Origin: Marimonas arenosa
GTDB lineage: Bacteria; Pseudomonadota; Alphaproteobacteria; Rhodobacterales; Rhodobacteraceae
Direction of reading: 5' to 3'
NCBI RefSeq assembly: GCF_030848945.1
Contig: NZ_JANHAX010000003.1
Span: 310,001 to 374,000 of the forward strand
DNA length: 64,000 nucleotides
Shown piece by piece: positions 26,417-39,548 of this stretch. A program made the translations under genes and the position numbers. How positions within the stretch are numbered: position 1 is the stretch's first letter; each line of letters starts with the position of its first letter. The notes under the pieces were generated by a model. It had not been told where the DNA came from and made no database searches. It worked only from the letters and a program-made list of their open reading frames with translations.

Positions 26417-27994
26417 TCAGTCGGCATAGAGATAGTGGGTCGAGGCCAGCTCGACCGCCTTTTCGTGGCCGATGGCGAGGAATTTTTGTAGTGCCACGGC
26501 GTTTTCTTCGGGCGAGTCGGTTTCGCGCACGCGGTAGTGATTGGCGAACTCGGCGTCGCGGATCTGGTCGGACTCGAACTGCATGTCGCCGCGGATGGTG
26601 GGCAGCAGCCGGTCGAGGGTTTCCTGCGGCGTTTTTTCGCCGGCGAGGCCGACCCGCATGGCGTGGCCGATCAAATAGTCGTCGGTAAAGATGCAGTCGA
26701 TTTCCAGAAGCCGCGTGACCGAGCGGTCGCCGCAGAAATCGTGCAGGAGTTCTATATTGCTGGGGTCGAGGCAGATGATCAGCCGGTCGGTGTCGTAGTA
26801 GTCGAACAGCATCCGCATCAGCGCCCGGCGGTGGCGGTGACGCTTGCCCATGGTCGACTGGATGCCGCCGAGATCGGGCAACTGGCAGGCCTCTTCGTTG
26901 AACAGGTATTCAATGCAGGGGATGTTGGTCATTTGCCGGATGCGGTCGACCAGACGCTTGGCAACGTGCCATTTCTTGCAGACCACGATCAGCAGTTCGC
27001 GTTCGCGGCCCAAAGTGCTTTCGGCCTCCCAGAAGCGGGTGGCGAAGCGGCGGCCGATGCGGCCGCGGCCGGTGAGAAACTTGAACAGCGAGCGGCCTTC
27101 GTTGGAGATTTTGAAATCCCAGCCGCGGGTGGCGTAAAGCAGCCCGAGGCGACGTTTGAGTTCGTTCGCCTCGGGCGAGATCTTGCGGGCGAAGAGGAAA
27201 TCCTGGCTGAGCAGCAGGTCGTAGTGATCGTTGTAGAAGGTCACCGGCATGCCGTAGTCGGTGAACATCAGGAAGGTGAGCGTGCGCGAGCGGATTTCCT
27301 GTTCGGGCACGAGGTGGCGTACCAGCGTCTGGAAAAAGGTTTCATCGGGGATCCAGGTGGTGCGGAAAAAGCGCATCACGTCCTTGCGCTGCTTGGTGAA
27401 ATCGAGGATCCACTCGATCGTGCGGCGGCGCAGGCACCACCATTGCGAGCCGATCATGACCTGGATGTCTTCGGGAATCTTGCGTGTCAGGCCCAAGCGC
27501 TTCTGAAGCTCGAACATACCGTAGAAGCGGCGTTTCTGGGTGCGTTCGTTGAACCAGTGGCGGTAGATCAGCCGCTCTTCCTTCCATCCGGTCTTGATCC
27601 AGTCGCTTTCGAAATAGTCGAAGCTTTCGATGTAGTCGGCATCGTCGCGGTCGAGGAAATCGTGGGCATACTCGGCGGACTTGATCGCCATACAATCGCC
27701 CGAGAGCATGTAGAAATGGGTCGCCCGCGGAAACGCCTCGACCGCAGCTTCGGTGGCGTTCAGCGTGGCCTGGACCAGAGACCATTCTCCCCAGCCGCAT
27801 TTTATCCGTTTCTTGGCAAAGGTGACGTTGGGGTTGTCGTCCAGTGCGGCGCGGATCTGCTGGTAGTATTCGGGCTTGGCACTGGAATCGAAGTGAATCG
27901 CCATGTAATCGCCCACGGCGGTAAGCCGCTCAGCCTGCTTGATGATCGCTTCGGGGTCCTTGTGGCACAGCAATATGAAGGCGATTTTTGCCAT
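26417..27994 (-). CDS. Core-2/I-branching-type beta-glycosyltransferase with C-terminal extension
   Basis: The product has 525 residues. The N-terminal half begins MAKIAFILLCHKDPEAIIKQAERL and holds YMAIHFDSS, GWGEWSLVQATLNA, FYMLSGDCMAIKS and MIGSQWWCLRRRTIEWIL, the pattern of GT14-like beta-1,6-N-acetylglucosaminyltransferases. The C-terminal half (from about 310) resembles a domain found with this GT in Rhodobacteraceae (DUF5928-type, from memory) and may be a second nucleotide-binding unit (VVCKKWHVAKRL). It is divergent from a sulfotransferase, which suggests decoration of an exported glycan. Confidence 0.8.
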   Translation of the reverse strand: MAKIAFILLCHKDPEAIIKQAERLTAVGDYMAIHFDSSAKPEYYQQIRAALDDNPNVTFAKKRIKCGWGEWSLVQATLNATEAAVEAFPRATHFYMLSGDCMAIKSAEYAHDFLDRDDADYIESFDYFESDWIKTGWKEERLIYRHWFNERTQKRRFYGMFELQKRLGLTRKIPEDIQVMIGSQWWCLRRRTIEWILDFTKQRKDVMRFFRTTWIPDETFFQTLVRHLVPEQEIRSRTLTFLMFTDYGMPVTFYNDHYDLLLSQDFLFARKISPEANELKRRLGLLYATRGWDFKISNEGRSLFKFLTGRGRIGRRFATRFWEAESTLGRERELLIVVCKKWHVAKRLVDRIRQMTNIPCIEYLFNEEACQLPDLGGIQSTMGKRHRHRRALMRMLFDYYDTDRLIICLDPSNIELLHDFCGDRSVTRLLEIDCIFTDDYLIGHAMRVGLAGEKTPQETLDRLLPTIRGDMQFESDQIRDAEFANHYRVRETDSPEENAVALQKFLAIGHEKAVELASTHYLYAD

Positions 27995-28121
27995 ATTGTG
28001 ACCAATTCATTCCAACTGCCCGTGTTTGTTGTCCTTGATAAAGGTGAATGGCCTCTGAATAAACCAAGAAACGCCAGTCGTGGCCGTCACGCGTTCCGGC
28101 GGCGTGACAGGCCGGCGCGGC

Positions 28122-28144
28122 GGTAGGGACACAGGTACCCTACC
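28122..28144. repeat. Inverted repeat in glycosyltransferase/sulfotransferase intergenic region
   Basis: GGTAGGG (28122-28128) pairs with CCCTACC (28138-28144) around a 9-base loop. It lies in the 239-base divergent region and could be an operator or leader hairpin. No T-tract follows, so an intrinsic terminator is unlikely. Confidence 0.4.
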
Positions 28145-28233
28145 CCCGAGAAACAGGGTTTGTTTAGGGTTTTGTCAATTGCTATAAGGCAGCAAAGACA
28201 ACAAGAAAAAGGTCTTGCGGAGGCAGCGGGTCA

Positions 28234-29052
28234 ATGGGTTTTCCGGGAACCTGGATGACGGAGAGCGAGAGTGTGGTGTATCGGGTGGTGCCGAAATGCG
28301 CCTGCTCAACCATCGGCCAGATCATGTTCTACTCCGATCATGGCGCGTTCTTCGACGGTGATATCCACGATGCCCAGGACGGGCTGCACAAATGGGCGCT
28401 GGAGAAAAGCCAGCCGCTGATCAATGCCAATGTGAAGACGCACCAATCCTATGCCTTCACCTGCGTTCGCAACCCCTACACCCGAATCCTGTCATCGTTT
28501 TTCGACAAGATTTGCGGCATCCAGCGCAACGGCAAGCGATACCGCGGCAACCTGGTGCCGCTTCTGATCCAGAAATACGGCATCGAAGTGGGAGACCCGG
28601 AAAGCGGATTCGAGTTCGACCAGATCAAGTCGTTCCGCCGTTTCCTGCTGTTCACCCGCGATACCATTCGCTGGCGCCGGCCGATGGAGCCCGACATTCA
28701 CTGGAGCGCGATGTCGGGGCATGTCAGCACCTTTATCGTCAATGGCGGGCGCTACGACAAGATCGTCTGGACCGAGAAGTTCAACGAGGGCATGGGCGAG
28801 GTTCTGGACGCGATCGAAACGCCGGTCGAGGTGAAGCTGGACGAGATCCCGCGGTTCAACGAGAGCGAGGGCCACGGGCCGAAACGGGCGCATCCGGTGG
28901 AGGCGTATTTCGACGACCTGTCGATGCACCTGGTGAAAGAGATCTATCACCGCGATTTCGAGTTGTTCAAATACGACTTCGACGACCCGTCGAACAAGAT
29001 GCCGGTGGGCGAGATCGATCTCGACGAGATCCACGCCAAGCTGGGGGATTGA
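28234..29052 (+). CDS. Carbohydrate sulfotransferase (Sulfotransfer_2-like)
   Basis: The product has 272 residues. The 5'-phosphosulfate loop is VVPKCACSTIG (about 18-28), and the 3'-phosphate motif is CVRNPYTRILSSFFD (about 77-91). These match the HNK-1/chondroitin sulfotransferase family, which uses PAPS to sulfate sugar hydroxyls. GGAGG precedes the ATG. There is no signal peptide, so it would act in the cytoplasm on a lipid- or nucleotide-linked glycan. It is divergent from a GT14-like glycosyltransferase. Confidence 0.88.
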   Translation: MGFPGTWMTESESVVYRVVPKCACSTIGQIMFYSDHGAFFDGDIHDAQDGLHKWALEKSQPLINANVKTHQSYAFTCVRNPYTRILSSFFDKICGIQRNGKRYRGNLVPLLIQKYGIEVGDPESGFEFDQIKSFRRFLLFTRDTIRWRRPMEPDIHWSAMSGHVSTFIVNGGRYDKIVWTEKFNEGMGEVLDAIETPVEVKLDEIPRFNESEGHGPKRAHPVEAYFDDLSMHLVKEIYHRDFELFKYDFDDPSNKMPVGEIDLDEIHAKLGD

Positions 29053-29268
29053 GACAGCGGACCGCGGATGGCGGGGTGCGTCAGTCGCGCGGAAAGCTTG
29101 CTGTCTCCTAAAGACCAAAAGCGGCGGTGTTTCCATCACAACCTGGTACGTTCCAAGCTGGATCGTTCAATTGTTTCCTTCAGGCAACGGCGCGCGGCGG
29201 GGCTCAACTTCCGCCCGACCCGAGCTTAGCGGGGTCAACTCGGCGCGCCGCCGCGGGCGGCGCAGGCG

Positions 29269-33030
<3,762 letters not shown>

Positions 33031-33065
33031 CAGGTTGACCCGCGGCACTGGCACAGAGGCAGGGT

Positions 33066-33110
33066 GCCTCCGGCGGAAAAATATTTGGCAAGACCAAGCA
33101 TGGGACCGGT
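33066..33110 (+). repeat. Short repeat, copy C, between GNAT and cobN
   Basis: GCCTCCGGCGGAAAAATATT, then GGCAAGACCAAGCATGGGACCGG, is a diverged version of the elements at 31526 and 50846. It occupies most of the 79-base leader between the GNAT stop and the cobN start. Confidence 0.65.
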
Positions 33111-33565
33111 TACTCCGCCAGCGGTTTTTCCATGAACAACGAGTACAGGCTGTCGGGATAATCGCCGAACGGGCCGCGGGGGGCGAAGCCGTGGCGAACG
33201 TAAAGCCGGTGGGCGGCGTCGAGCCCGGCGCCGGTTTCGAGGCGCAGAACGGGCAGGTCGAGAGCGCGGGCGGTGTCTTCGATATGCTTGAGCAGGGCGG
33301 CGGCGGCGCCTTTGCCACGGGCTCGGGGCGCGGTGAACATGGATTTGACATCGCCATAGCCGTCTTTAACCGCGAGCGCGCCGGTGGCGAGGGTGGCCCG
33401 GCCGTCGCGCGCGGCGAACAAGCGGATGTTGTCGGCGTCGAGCGCATCGAGGTCGAGAAAGTGGTTGGCTTCGGCCGGGAAGAGCGAGCCCATCAGCGCG
33501 TGCGACGCCTTGAGCAGCGCCCGGGTGGCGGGATCGCGCGGAGTGGTGGGCGCGATGGAGATCAT
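33110..33565 (-). CDS. GNAT-family N-acetyltransferase
   Basis: This 151-residue protein shows the acetyl-CoA loop RARGKGAAAALLKHIEDTARALDL (about 80-103) and the closing GFAPRGPFGDYPDSLYSLFMEKPL strand typical of small PanZ/YhfO-like GNATs. It is wedged between cobW (ATGA overlap) and cobN inside the cobalamin operon. A link to B12 metabolism is by position only; the substrate is unknown. Confidence 0.85.
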   Translation of the reverse strand: MISIAPTTPRDPATRALLKASHALMGSLFPAEANHFLDLDALDADNIRLFAARDGRATLATGALAVKDGYGDVKSMFTAPRARGKGAAAALLKHIEDTARALDLPVLRLETGAGLDAAHRLYVRHGFAPRGPFGDYPDSLYSLFMEKPLAE

Positions 33566-34626
33566 GCTGAAAGGGCGGCCTCGATGGCGGCGCGGTCGAG
33601 CCCGGCCTGGCCGATCACGACGAGGCGGGTTTCGCGCGGGGTGCCGGGGGCGAACGGCTGGTCGAAATAGGTATCGACGCGGGGGCCGACCGCTTGGATG
33701 GCGAGGCGCATCGGCTTGCCGGCGACCGCGGCGAAGCCCTTGAGCCGCAGGATGTCGTGGTGGCGGATGGTACCGGCGATGCGTTCGGCGAAAGTCTGGG
33801 CGTCGGCAATCTCGGGGCGGGTGACGACGAAGCTTTCGAATTCGTCATGGCCGTGTTCGTGTTCATGGTGATGATCGTCGTGGTCGTCATCGTGGTGGTG
33901 ATGGTGGTGGACCTCGTGGCGGGCGTCGAGATCGGCCTCGGCGCCGATGCCCTGTCCGAGCAGCACGTCGACCGGCAGGGCGCCCATAGTGGCATGCACC
34001 ACGTGCACGCCGTCCCGGGCGCCGGACTGAATGTTGCCGGTGGTTTCGGTCAGCTGATCCGCGTTCAGCAAGTCTGACTTGTTGATCACGATCATGTCGG
34101 CGCAGGCGAGCTGATCTTCGAACAGTTCGGAGAGCGGGGTTTCGTGGTCGAGGTTTTCGTCCGCCGCGCGCTGGGCCTCGATGGCGGCCAGGTTGGAGGC
34201 GAAGAGGCCTTCATGCACCGCCTTGCCGTCGACGACGGTGACGACGCCGTCAACAGTGACGCGGGTCGAGATGCCGGGCCAGTTAAAGGCGCGCACCAGA
34301 GGCTGAGGCAGCGCGAGGCCGGAGGTTTCGATGACGATATGGTCCGGGGCGTTTTCGCGATTGAGAAGCGCCTCCATCGTCGGGATGAAGTCCTCGGCCA
34401 CGGTGCAGCAGATGCAGCCGTTCGATAGCTCCATGATGTCGTCTTCGGAGCAGGTTTCGTCACCGCAGCCTTTCAGGAGGTCGCCATCGACGCCGAGATC
34501 GCCGAATTCGTTGATGATCAGCGCGATGCGACGGCCGCCGGCATTTTCCAGCATGTGGCGGATCAGCGTGGTTTTCCCAGCGCCGAGGAAGCCGGTGACG
34601 ATGGTGGCGGGAACCTTGGCGGGCAT
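33562..34626 (-). CDS. cobW: Cobalamin biosynthesis GTPase CobW
   Basis: The start at 34624-34626 (MPAKVPATIVTGFLGAGKTT) gives 354 residues. The P-loop is GFLGAGKTT (12-20), the COG0523 metal motif is GCICC (C71, C73, C74) and NKSD is the G4 motif. A striking His/Asp run near 240-262 (HHHHHHDDDHDDHHHEHEHG) is a metal reservoir common in this family. CobW is thought to deliver cobalt to the CobNST chelatase. The stop overlaps the GNAT start by ATGA. Confidence 0.93.
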   Translation of the reverse strand: MPAKVPATIVTGFLGAGKTTLIRHMLENAGGRRIALIINEFGDLGVDGDLLKGCGDETCSEDDIMELSNGCICCTVAEDFIPTMEALLNRENAPDHIVIETSGLALPQPLVRAFNWPGISTRVTVDGVVTVVDGKAVHEGLFASNLAAIEAQRAADENLDHETPLSELFEDQLACADMIVINKSDLLNADQLTETTGNIQSGARDGVHVVHATMGALPVDVLLGQGIGAEADLDARHEVHHHHHHDDDHDDHHHEHEHGHDEFESFVVTRPEIADAQTFAERIAGTIRHHDILRLKGFAAVAGKPMRLAIQAVGPRVDTYFDQPFAPGTPRETRLVVIGQAGLDRAAIEAALSA

Positions 34627-34705
34627 GGTGGCACCTCTTGAACGGCAATCAAGAAAGCGGGCGGCCCGGCTGGCGGACCGCTCGAATGTCAGGGGTAAGG
34701 ACGAC

Positions 34706-35353
34706 TCAGGCGCCGAACAGCGCGGTGAGCGCCGGGCCTTCCACCGCCTCGAGGCACAAGAACAGGCCAGCCCCGGCGGCCAGGGCGCCCGACAGGCGGG
34801 CATTGACTGCGGCGGCCTCAGAGGCGCTTAGCAGGTGCTCGACCACCCAGCCGGCGGCGAGGGCAATGGCATACTGGATGAACGCCAGCCCGATCAGGTA
34901 GCCGACGAGAACCTGTGTGCCCATGCCGGCCTCCTGTGCGGCGATCGGGCCGCCGAAAGCGGCGCCGTGGAACAGGCCGAAGCCGGCAAAGATCACTGCG
35001 GCCGGCACGAGCGACAGCGCGCGGCCCGAGAGCACGATGCCGCCGAGCGTAAGCAGTGACAGCGCGATCACGCCTTCGACCATGGGCAGGGCGCCACCGA
35101 GCGAGACGATCAAAACGCCGGCCATCATCGCGGCGATATAGGCCGCGGGGGCCAGCAGCTTGCGGCCGGTGAACAGCGCGGCGACGCCCATGACGGCGAC
35201 GAAGAACAGGTGATCGAAGCCGAGCACCGGGTGGCCAACGCCCGACAGAATCCCGTGGGCGAAGGTCATCATCGGCTCACCCGCCAGCGGGTGGTGGGCC
35301 AGCGCCGGCGTGGCGGCCAGCGAGGCGGCTGCGGCGATCAGAAGCTTTTTCAT
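34706..35353 (-). CDS. hupE: HupE/UreJ-family metal transporter, probable cobalt importer
   Basis: The product has 215 residues from the ATG at 35351-35353, which sits 8 bases from AAGGGG; an ATG 6 bases upstream is also possible. After a signal peptide (MKKLLIAAAASLAATPALA) the mature protein begins HHPLAGEPMMTFAHGILSGVGHPVLGFDHLFFV, the HupE histidine motif, followed by about six membrane helices including GFGLFHGAAFGG. HupE proteins behind cobalamin riboswitches are regarded as Co2+ transporters. It is the first gene after the riboswitch here, which supports cobalt as substrate. Confidence 0.88.
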   Translation of the reverse strand: MKKLLIAAAASLAATPALAHHPLAGEPMMTFAHGILSGVGHPVLGFDHLFFVAVMGVAALFTGRKLLAPAAYIAAMMAGVLIVSLGGALPMVEGVIALSLLTLGGIVLSGRALSLVPAAVIFAGFGLFHGAAFGGPIAAQEAGMGTQVLVGYLIGLAFIQYAIALAAGWVVEHLLSASEAAAVNARLSGALAAGAGLFLCLEAVEGPALTALFGA

Positions 35354-35485
35354 TTTCATGTCCCCTTGGGTACATCCGTTGTTGAAGGGGGGCTTGTGAG
35401 AGGCGGCACGATACGGCTGTCCGATCCTGTCCTCCACCCTCACGGAACACCCCGTCCGTTGAAATGGTCGGGCCCGAGGGCCCGC

Positions 35486-35680
35486 GTGCGATGGCTGGTC
35501 TCCTGGCTTGCGGGTCGCAGCGCCACGTGGCCTTCCCGGGGTATAGCCCCAGTGGCTTCGATCACGCGCGCTCACCGCTTACAGTCGCGGGGGCGGCTGC
35601 GGATGAGGGTCCCGATTTGGGTCGCCCGGCCCGCATTCCCATTTCATCCCCGGACGCTTTGCGCCCCTGGGGAACCATGC
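35486..35680 (-). ncRNA. Cobalamin riboswitch
   Basis: Read on the minus strand, the region has GGGGATGAAATGGGAA, then GCCGCCCCCGCGACTGTAAGCGG, CCACTGGGG, CCGGGAAGGCC and the B12 box AAGCCAGGAGACCAGCC. These are the conserved core elements in the correct order. A strong hairpin CGGGCCC-GA-GGGCCCG (35469-35484) follows without a T-tract, so control is more likely by masking translation or by Rho. It heads hupE-cobW-GNAT-cobN. Confidence 0.95.
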
Positions 35681-35839
35681 ATCGGCACAATGGCCGCAAT
35701 TGCGCCGCAGGGTCAAGGCCGATTCCGACGTGCTGCCGCGCGTTCGCGGCGCGGTCACACGTCGACGTTGGCAATATTTTGTGGATAACTTCGCCTATCC
35801 CGCAAGATGCTGGGTCTGGGACATTGACTCGGAGGGCGG

Positions 35840-38800
35840 GTGGCCGTCAAACTCGCCGAAATCTCGGAATCAGAGCAACAGGCAACGGGCAGGCTCAGGA
35901 ATTTGCGTTTCTCCAAGCTCAGACTGACCGGTTTCAAGAGCTTCGTCGATCCGACGGAGCTGATCATTGCCGACGGGTTGACCGGCGTGGTCGGCCCGAA
36001 CGGTTGTGGCAAGTCGAACCTGCTCGAGGCTCTACGCTGGGTGATGGGCGAGAATCGGCCCACGGCGATGCGCGGCGGCGGCATGGAGGACGTGATCTTT
36101 GCTGGGGCAGCGACCCGGCCGGCGCGGAACTTCGCCGAAGTGGGGCTGTTGATCGACAACTCGGAACGGCTGGCGCCGTCGGGCTTCAACGACAGTGACG
36201 TGCTGGAAATCGTGCGGCGGATCACCCGGGATGTGGGTTCGGCCTACAAGACCAACGGCAAGGATGTGCGGGCCCGCGACGTGCAGATGCTGTTCGCCGA
36301 TGCCTCGACCGGGGCACATTCGCCGGCGCTGGTGCGGCAAGGACAGATTTCGGAGCTGATCAACGCCAAGCCGAAGAACCGGCGCCGGATCCTGGAGGAA
36401 GCCGCCGGGATCAGCGGGCTATACCAGCGCCGGCACGAGGCCGAGCTGAAGCTGAAAGGGGCCGAGCAGAACCTGGCGCGGGTCGACGACGTGATTGAAC
36501 AGCTTGCCACCCAGTTAGGGCAGCTGGCGCGGCAGGCCCGGCAGGCGGCGCGCTATCGCGCGATCGGGGAAGACCTGCGCAAGGCTGAAGGCATGTTGCT
36601 CTATCGCCGTTGGAAAGAAGCTGACGAGGCCCGTGCCCGGGCCGAGGAGGACCTGCGTGGCCGGGTCAGTGCGGCGGCCCAGGCTGAGGCGGCGGCGCGG
36701 GCTGCGGCCAGGCAGCGGCAGGAGAAGGACGAGGCCCTGCCGCCGCTGCGCGAGGAAGAGGCGATTGCCGCGGCGGTGCTGCAGCGGTTGCAGGTGCAGC
36801 GCGACACGCTCAACGATCAGGAGGCGCGCGCGCGCGAAGCGATCGAGACACTGGAGCGGAGGATCGCGCAACTGGGTGCCGATATGGAGCGCGAGTCGGG
36901 GCTCAACCGCGACGCGGGCGAGACGATCGAGCGGCTGGAGTGGGAGGCGCGCGAGCTGGCCAAGGCCGGCGAAGGCCACGAGGCCCGTCTCGAGTCGGCG
37001 GCGGCCGAGGCACACGAGGCGGCGCGGGTACTGTCCGAGCGTGAGAACGACCTTTCCCAGCTGACCGAGGACGTGGCGCGGCTGGCCGCGCGGCACCAGT
37101 CGGCACACCGCTTGCTGGAGGACAGCCGCAGGACGCTGGAGCGCAGCGAAGCCGAAGCGGCCAAGGCCAAGACGGCGGCAAGCGAGGCCGAGGCGGCGCT
37201 TAAGAGGGCGGAAGCCGACCATGCAACGGCGAGCGAGGCGGAGACCGCGGCGGTTGCCAAGGCGGAAGAGGTCGAGGAGGCGCTGGCGCAGGCCGATGCG
37301 GCGCGGGCCGATTGCCAGGCACGTGAGGCCGATGCCCGGGCCGAGCGCTCGGAGGCCGAAGGTGAACTGGGGGCGCTGTCTGCCGAGGCGACGGCGCTGG
37401 CCAAACTGGTGGAGCGGGACACCGCCGAGGGTGGGCAGATTCTCGACCGGCTGCAGGTCGAACAGGGATATGAGAAGGCGCTGGGCGCGGCGCTGGCCGA
37501 CGATCTGCGCGCACCGGAGGTTGACGCGGATGGGCCATCGGGTTGGACCGCGCTGCCGGCCTACGCCCAGCCGCAACCCTTGCCCGAGGGGGCGGATGCG
37601 CTGACTAACCATGTCTCGGTGCCCGAGGTGCTGGTGCGGCGGATGAGCCAGATCGGGCTGGTCGACCCCGAGGACGGGCCGCGGCTGCAATCGCTTTTGA
37701 AGCCCGGGCAACGGCTGGTGACGCTGGAGGGCGATCTGTGGCGCTGGGACGGCTTCCGGGCCTGGGCAGAAGACGCCCCGAGCGCCGCGGCGTTGCGGCT
37801 GCAGCAGTTGAACCGGCTCGAGGCGCTGAAGCAGCAGATGGAGACGGCTACCGCCCGTGCCATGGGGGCGAAGCAGGCTCATGAGATGTTGCAGAAAAGG
37901 CTGACCGATCTGACCGAGGCCGACCGGCTAGCCCGGCAGGCACGGCGCGAGGCGGACAACAGGGTCAACGATGCGGCTCGCGCCCTGAGCCGGTCTGAGG
38001 CCGATCGCAACCTCGCCAGCTCGCGGCTGGAAAGCGCGGGTCTGGCGGTGAGCCGCCACGAGGAAGACGCCATGGCGGCGCGCAAGCAAATGACCGAGGC
38101 CGAGCAGGGTGTGGACGATCTGGGTGATCTCGATGCCGCGCGGGCGCAGGTCGACGACATCAAGATGACGGTCGAGGCGGCGCGGATCACCATGATGTCG
38201 AAGCGCTCGGCCCATGACGAGTTGCGCCGGGAAGGCGAGGCGCGCACGAAGCGGGACCAGGAAGTCACCAAGGAAATCTCGGGCTGGAAGCACAGGCTGG
38301 AAACAGCCGGCAAGCGGATCGCCGAGTTGCAGGAGCGGAAAGAGGCTTCGGAGCTCGAACTGTCCGAGGCCAACGCCGCGCCGGGCGAGATCGCTGCCAA
38401 GCGCGAGGAATTGGCCGATGCGATTGCCGAGGCGGAAGCACGGCGACAAACGGCGGCGGATGCACTGGCCGTGGGCGAGGAGGCGCAGCGCACAGCGGTT
38501 CAGGCAGAACGTGAGGCCGAACGCGCCGCCGGCGAGGCGCGCGAGGCGCGGGCGCGGGCCGAAGCGCGGGCAGATGCCGCGCGCGAGACGGTGGCCTATG
38601 CCCAGGAGCGGATCGAGGAGGAGCAGGACTGCGGCCCGGCCGAGTTGCTGGAGAGCCTCGCCGCCGATCCCGAGAAGATGCCTCCGGCGGAATCCATCGA
38701 GGCAGATGTCAACCGTCTGAAACGGCAGCGCGATGCGCTGGGTGCGGTCAACCTGCGGGCTGAGGAGGACGCGCGGGAAGTGCAGGAGGAGCACGACGAA

Positions 38801-39358
38801 CTGGTCAAGGAGAAAACCGACCTGGAAGAAGCGATCCGCACCCTGAGGAACGGCATCGCCAGCCTCAACCGCGAAGGGCGCGAGCGGCTGCTGACAGCTT
38901 TCGAGCAGGTCAATGCCAACTTCTCGCTGTTGTTCAAGCATCTTTTTGGCGGCGGTGAGGCCAACCTCGTCCTGGTCGAAAGCGACGATCCGCTGGAGGC
39001 GGGGCTCGAGATCATGTGCCAGCCGCCGGGTAAGAAACTGTCGACGCTGAGCCTGCTTTCAGGCGGGGAACAGACTTTGACCGCGCTGGCGCTGATCTTT
39101 GCCGTGTTCCTGGCCAACCCGGCGCCGATCTGCGTGCTCGACGAGGTCGATGCGCCGCTGGACGATGCCAATGTTACCCGGTTCTGCGATCTTCTGGACG
39201 AGATGTGCCGCCGCACCGACACGCGGTTCCTGATCATCACCCACCATGCCGTGACCATGGCGCGGATGGACCGACTGTTCGGGGTCACCATGCAGGAGCA
39301 GGGTGTCAGCCAGCTGGTGTCGGTCGATCTGAAGAAGGCTGAGCAGCTGGTGGCCTGA
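35840..39358 (+). CDS. smc: Chromosome partition protein Smc
   Basis: From GTG 35840 (GGAGG 4 bases upstream) the product has 1172 residues; a TTG at 35903 would give the more usual start at RFSKLRLTGFKSFVDP. Walker A is GPNGCGKSN (52-60). Two long Ala/Glu/Arg coiled coils flank a hinge near 520-620. The C-terminal ABC signature LSLLSGGEQTLTALALIFAVF and Walker B ICVLDEVDAPLDDAN close the ATPase head. It folds and segregates the chromosome as a condensin-type dimer. No scpA or scpB is adjacent. Confidence 0.95.
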   Translation: MAVKLAEISESEQQATGRLRNLRFSKLRLTGFKSFVDPTELIIADGLTGVVGPNGCGKSNLLEALRWVMGENRPTAMRGGGMEDVIFAGAATRPARNFAEVGLLIDNSERLAPSGFNDSDVLEIVRRITRDVGSAYKTNGKDVRARDVQMLFADASTGAHSPALVRQGQISELINAKPKNRRRILEEAAGISGLYQRRHEAELKLKGAEQNLARVDDVIEQLATQLGQLARQARQAARYRAIGEDLRKAEGMLLYRRWKEADEARARAEEDLRGRVSAAAQAEAAARAAARQRQEKDEALPPLREEEAIAAAVLQRLQVQRDTLNDQEARAREAIETLERRIAQLGADMERESGLNRDAGETIERLEWEARELAKAGEGHEARLESAAAEAHEAARVLSERENDLSQLTEDVARLAARHQSAHRLLEDSRRTLERSEAEAAKAKTAASEAEAALKRAEADHATASEAETAAVAKAEEVEEALAQADAARADCQAREADARAERSEAEGELGALSAEATALAKLVERDTAEGGQILDRLQVEQGYEKALGAALADDLRAPEVDADGPSGWTALPAYAQPQPLPEGADALTNHVSVPEVLVRRMSQIGLVDPEDGPRLQSLLKPGQRLVTLEGDLWRWDGFRAWAEDAPSAAALRLQQLNRLEALKQQMETATARAMGAKQAHEMLQKRLTDLTEADRLARQARREADNRVNDAARALSRSEADRNLASSRLESAGLAVSRHEEDAMAARKQMTEAEQGVDDLGDLDAARAQVDDIKMTVEAARITMMSKRSAHDELRREGEARTKRDQEVTKEISGWKHRLETAGKRIAELQERKEASELELSEANAAPGEIAAKREELADAIAEAEARRQTAADALAVGEEAQRTAVQAEREAERAAGEAREARARAEARADAARETVAYAQERIEEEQDCGPAELLESLAADPEKMPPAESIEADVNRLKRQRDALGAVNLRAEEDAREVQEEHDELVKEKTDLEEAIRTLRNGIASLNREGRERLLTAFEQVNANFSLLFKHLFGGGEANLVLVESDDPLEAGLEIMCQPPGKKLSTLSLLSGGEQTLTALALIFAVFLANPAPICVLDEVDAPLDDANVTRFCDLLDEMCRRTDTRFLIITHHAVTMARMDRLFGVTMQEQGVSQLVSVDLKKAEQLVA

Positions 39359-39548
39359 AACCCGCGCCCCGATCCCTGAAAATTTCGGCATCTCTGGAGA
39401 AACGGGGTTTTCGCTCTGGCGATGCGGGTGCAGAATGATGGTGTTGGGTCATTGTCCTGCCGCGAAACGGACGTGACTCGCGGGGATTGCGCAGCATAAG
39501 TCGTGAAACGGCAAAACTGCCCCCGGATCAGCGAGGAGCCGGACTGGT

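Noticed and set aside
26537-28126. 529-codon plus-strand frame opposite the glycosyltransferase
   Set aside because: It is antisense to a recognisable GT14-like protein and has no family pattern.
33031-33447. Upstream extension of cobN into the GNAT gene
   Set aside because: The added residues are a shifted reading of the GNAT gene and the repeat; CobN normally begins at MHLLAATPG.
36515-37882. Open frame of 455 codons opposite smc
   Set aside because: It mirrors the coiled-coil coding sequence, is low in complexity and has no ribosome site.
38680-38695. Match to the short repeat (ATGCCTCCGGCGGAA) inside smc
   Set aside because: Only the first bases match, the sequence then diverges, and the residues MPPAES are normal for Smc.
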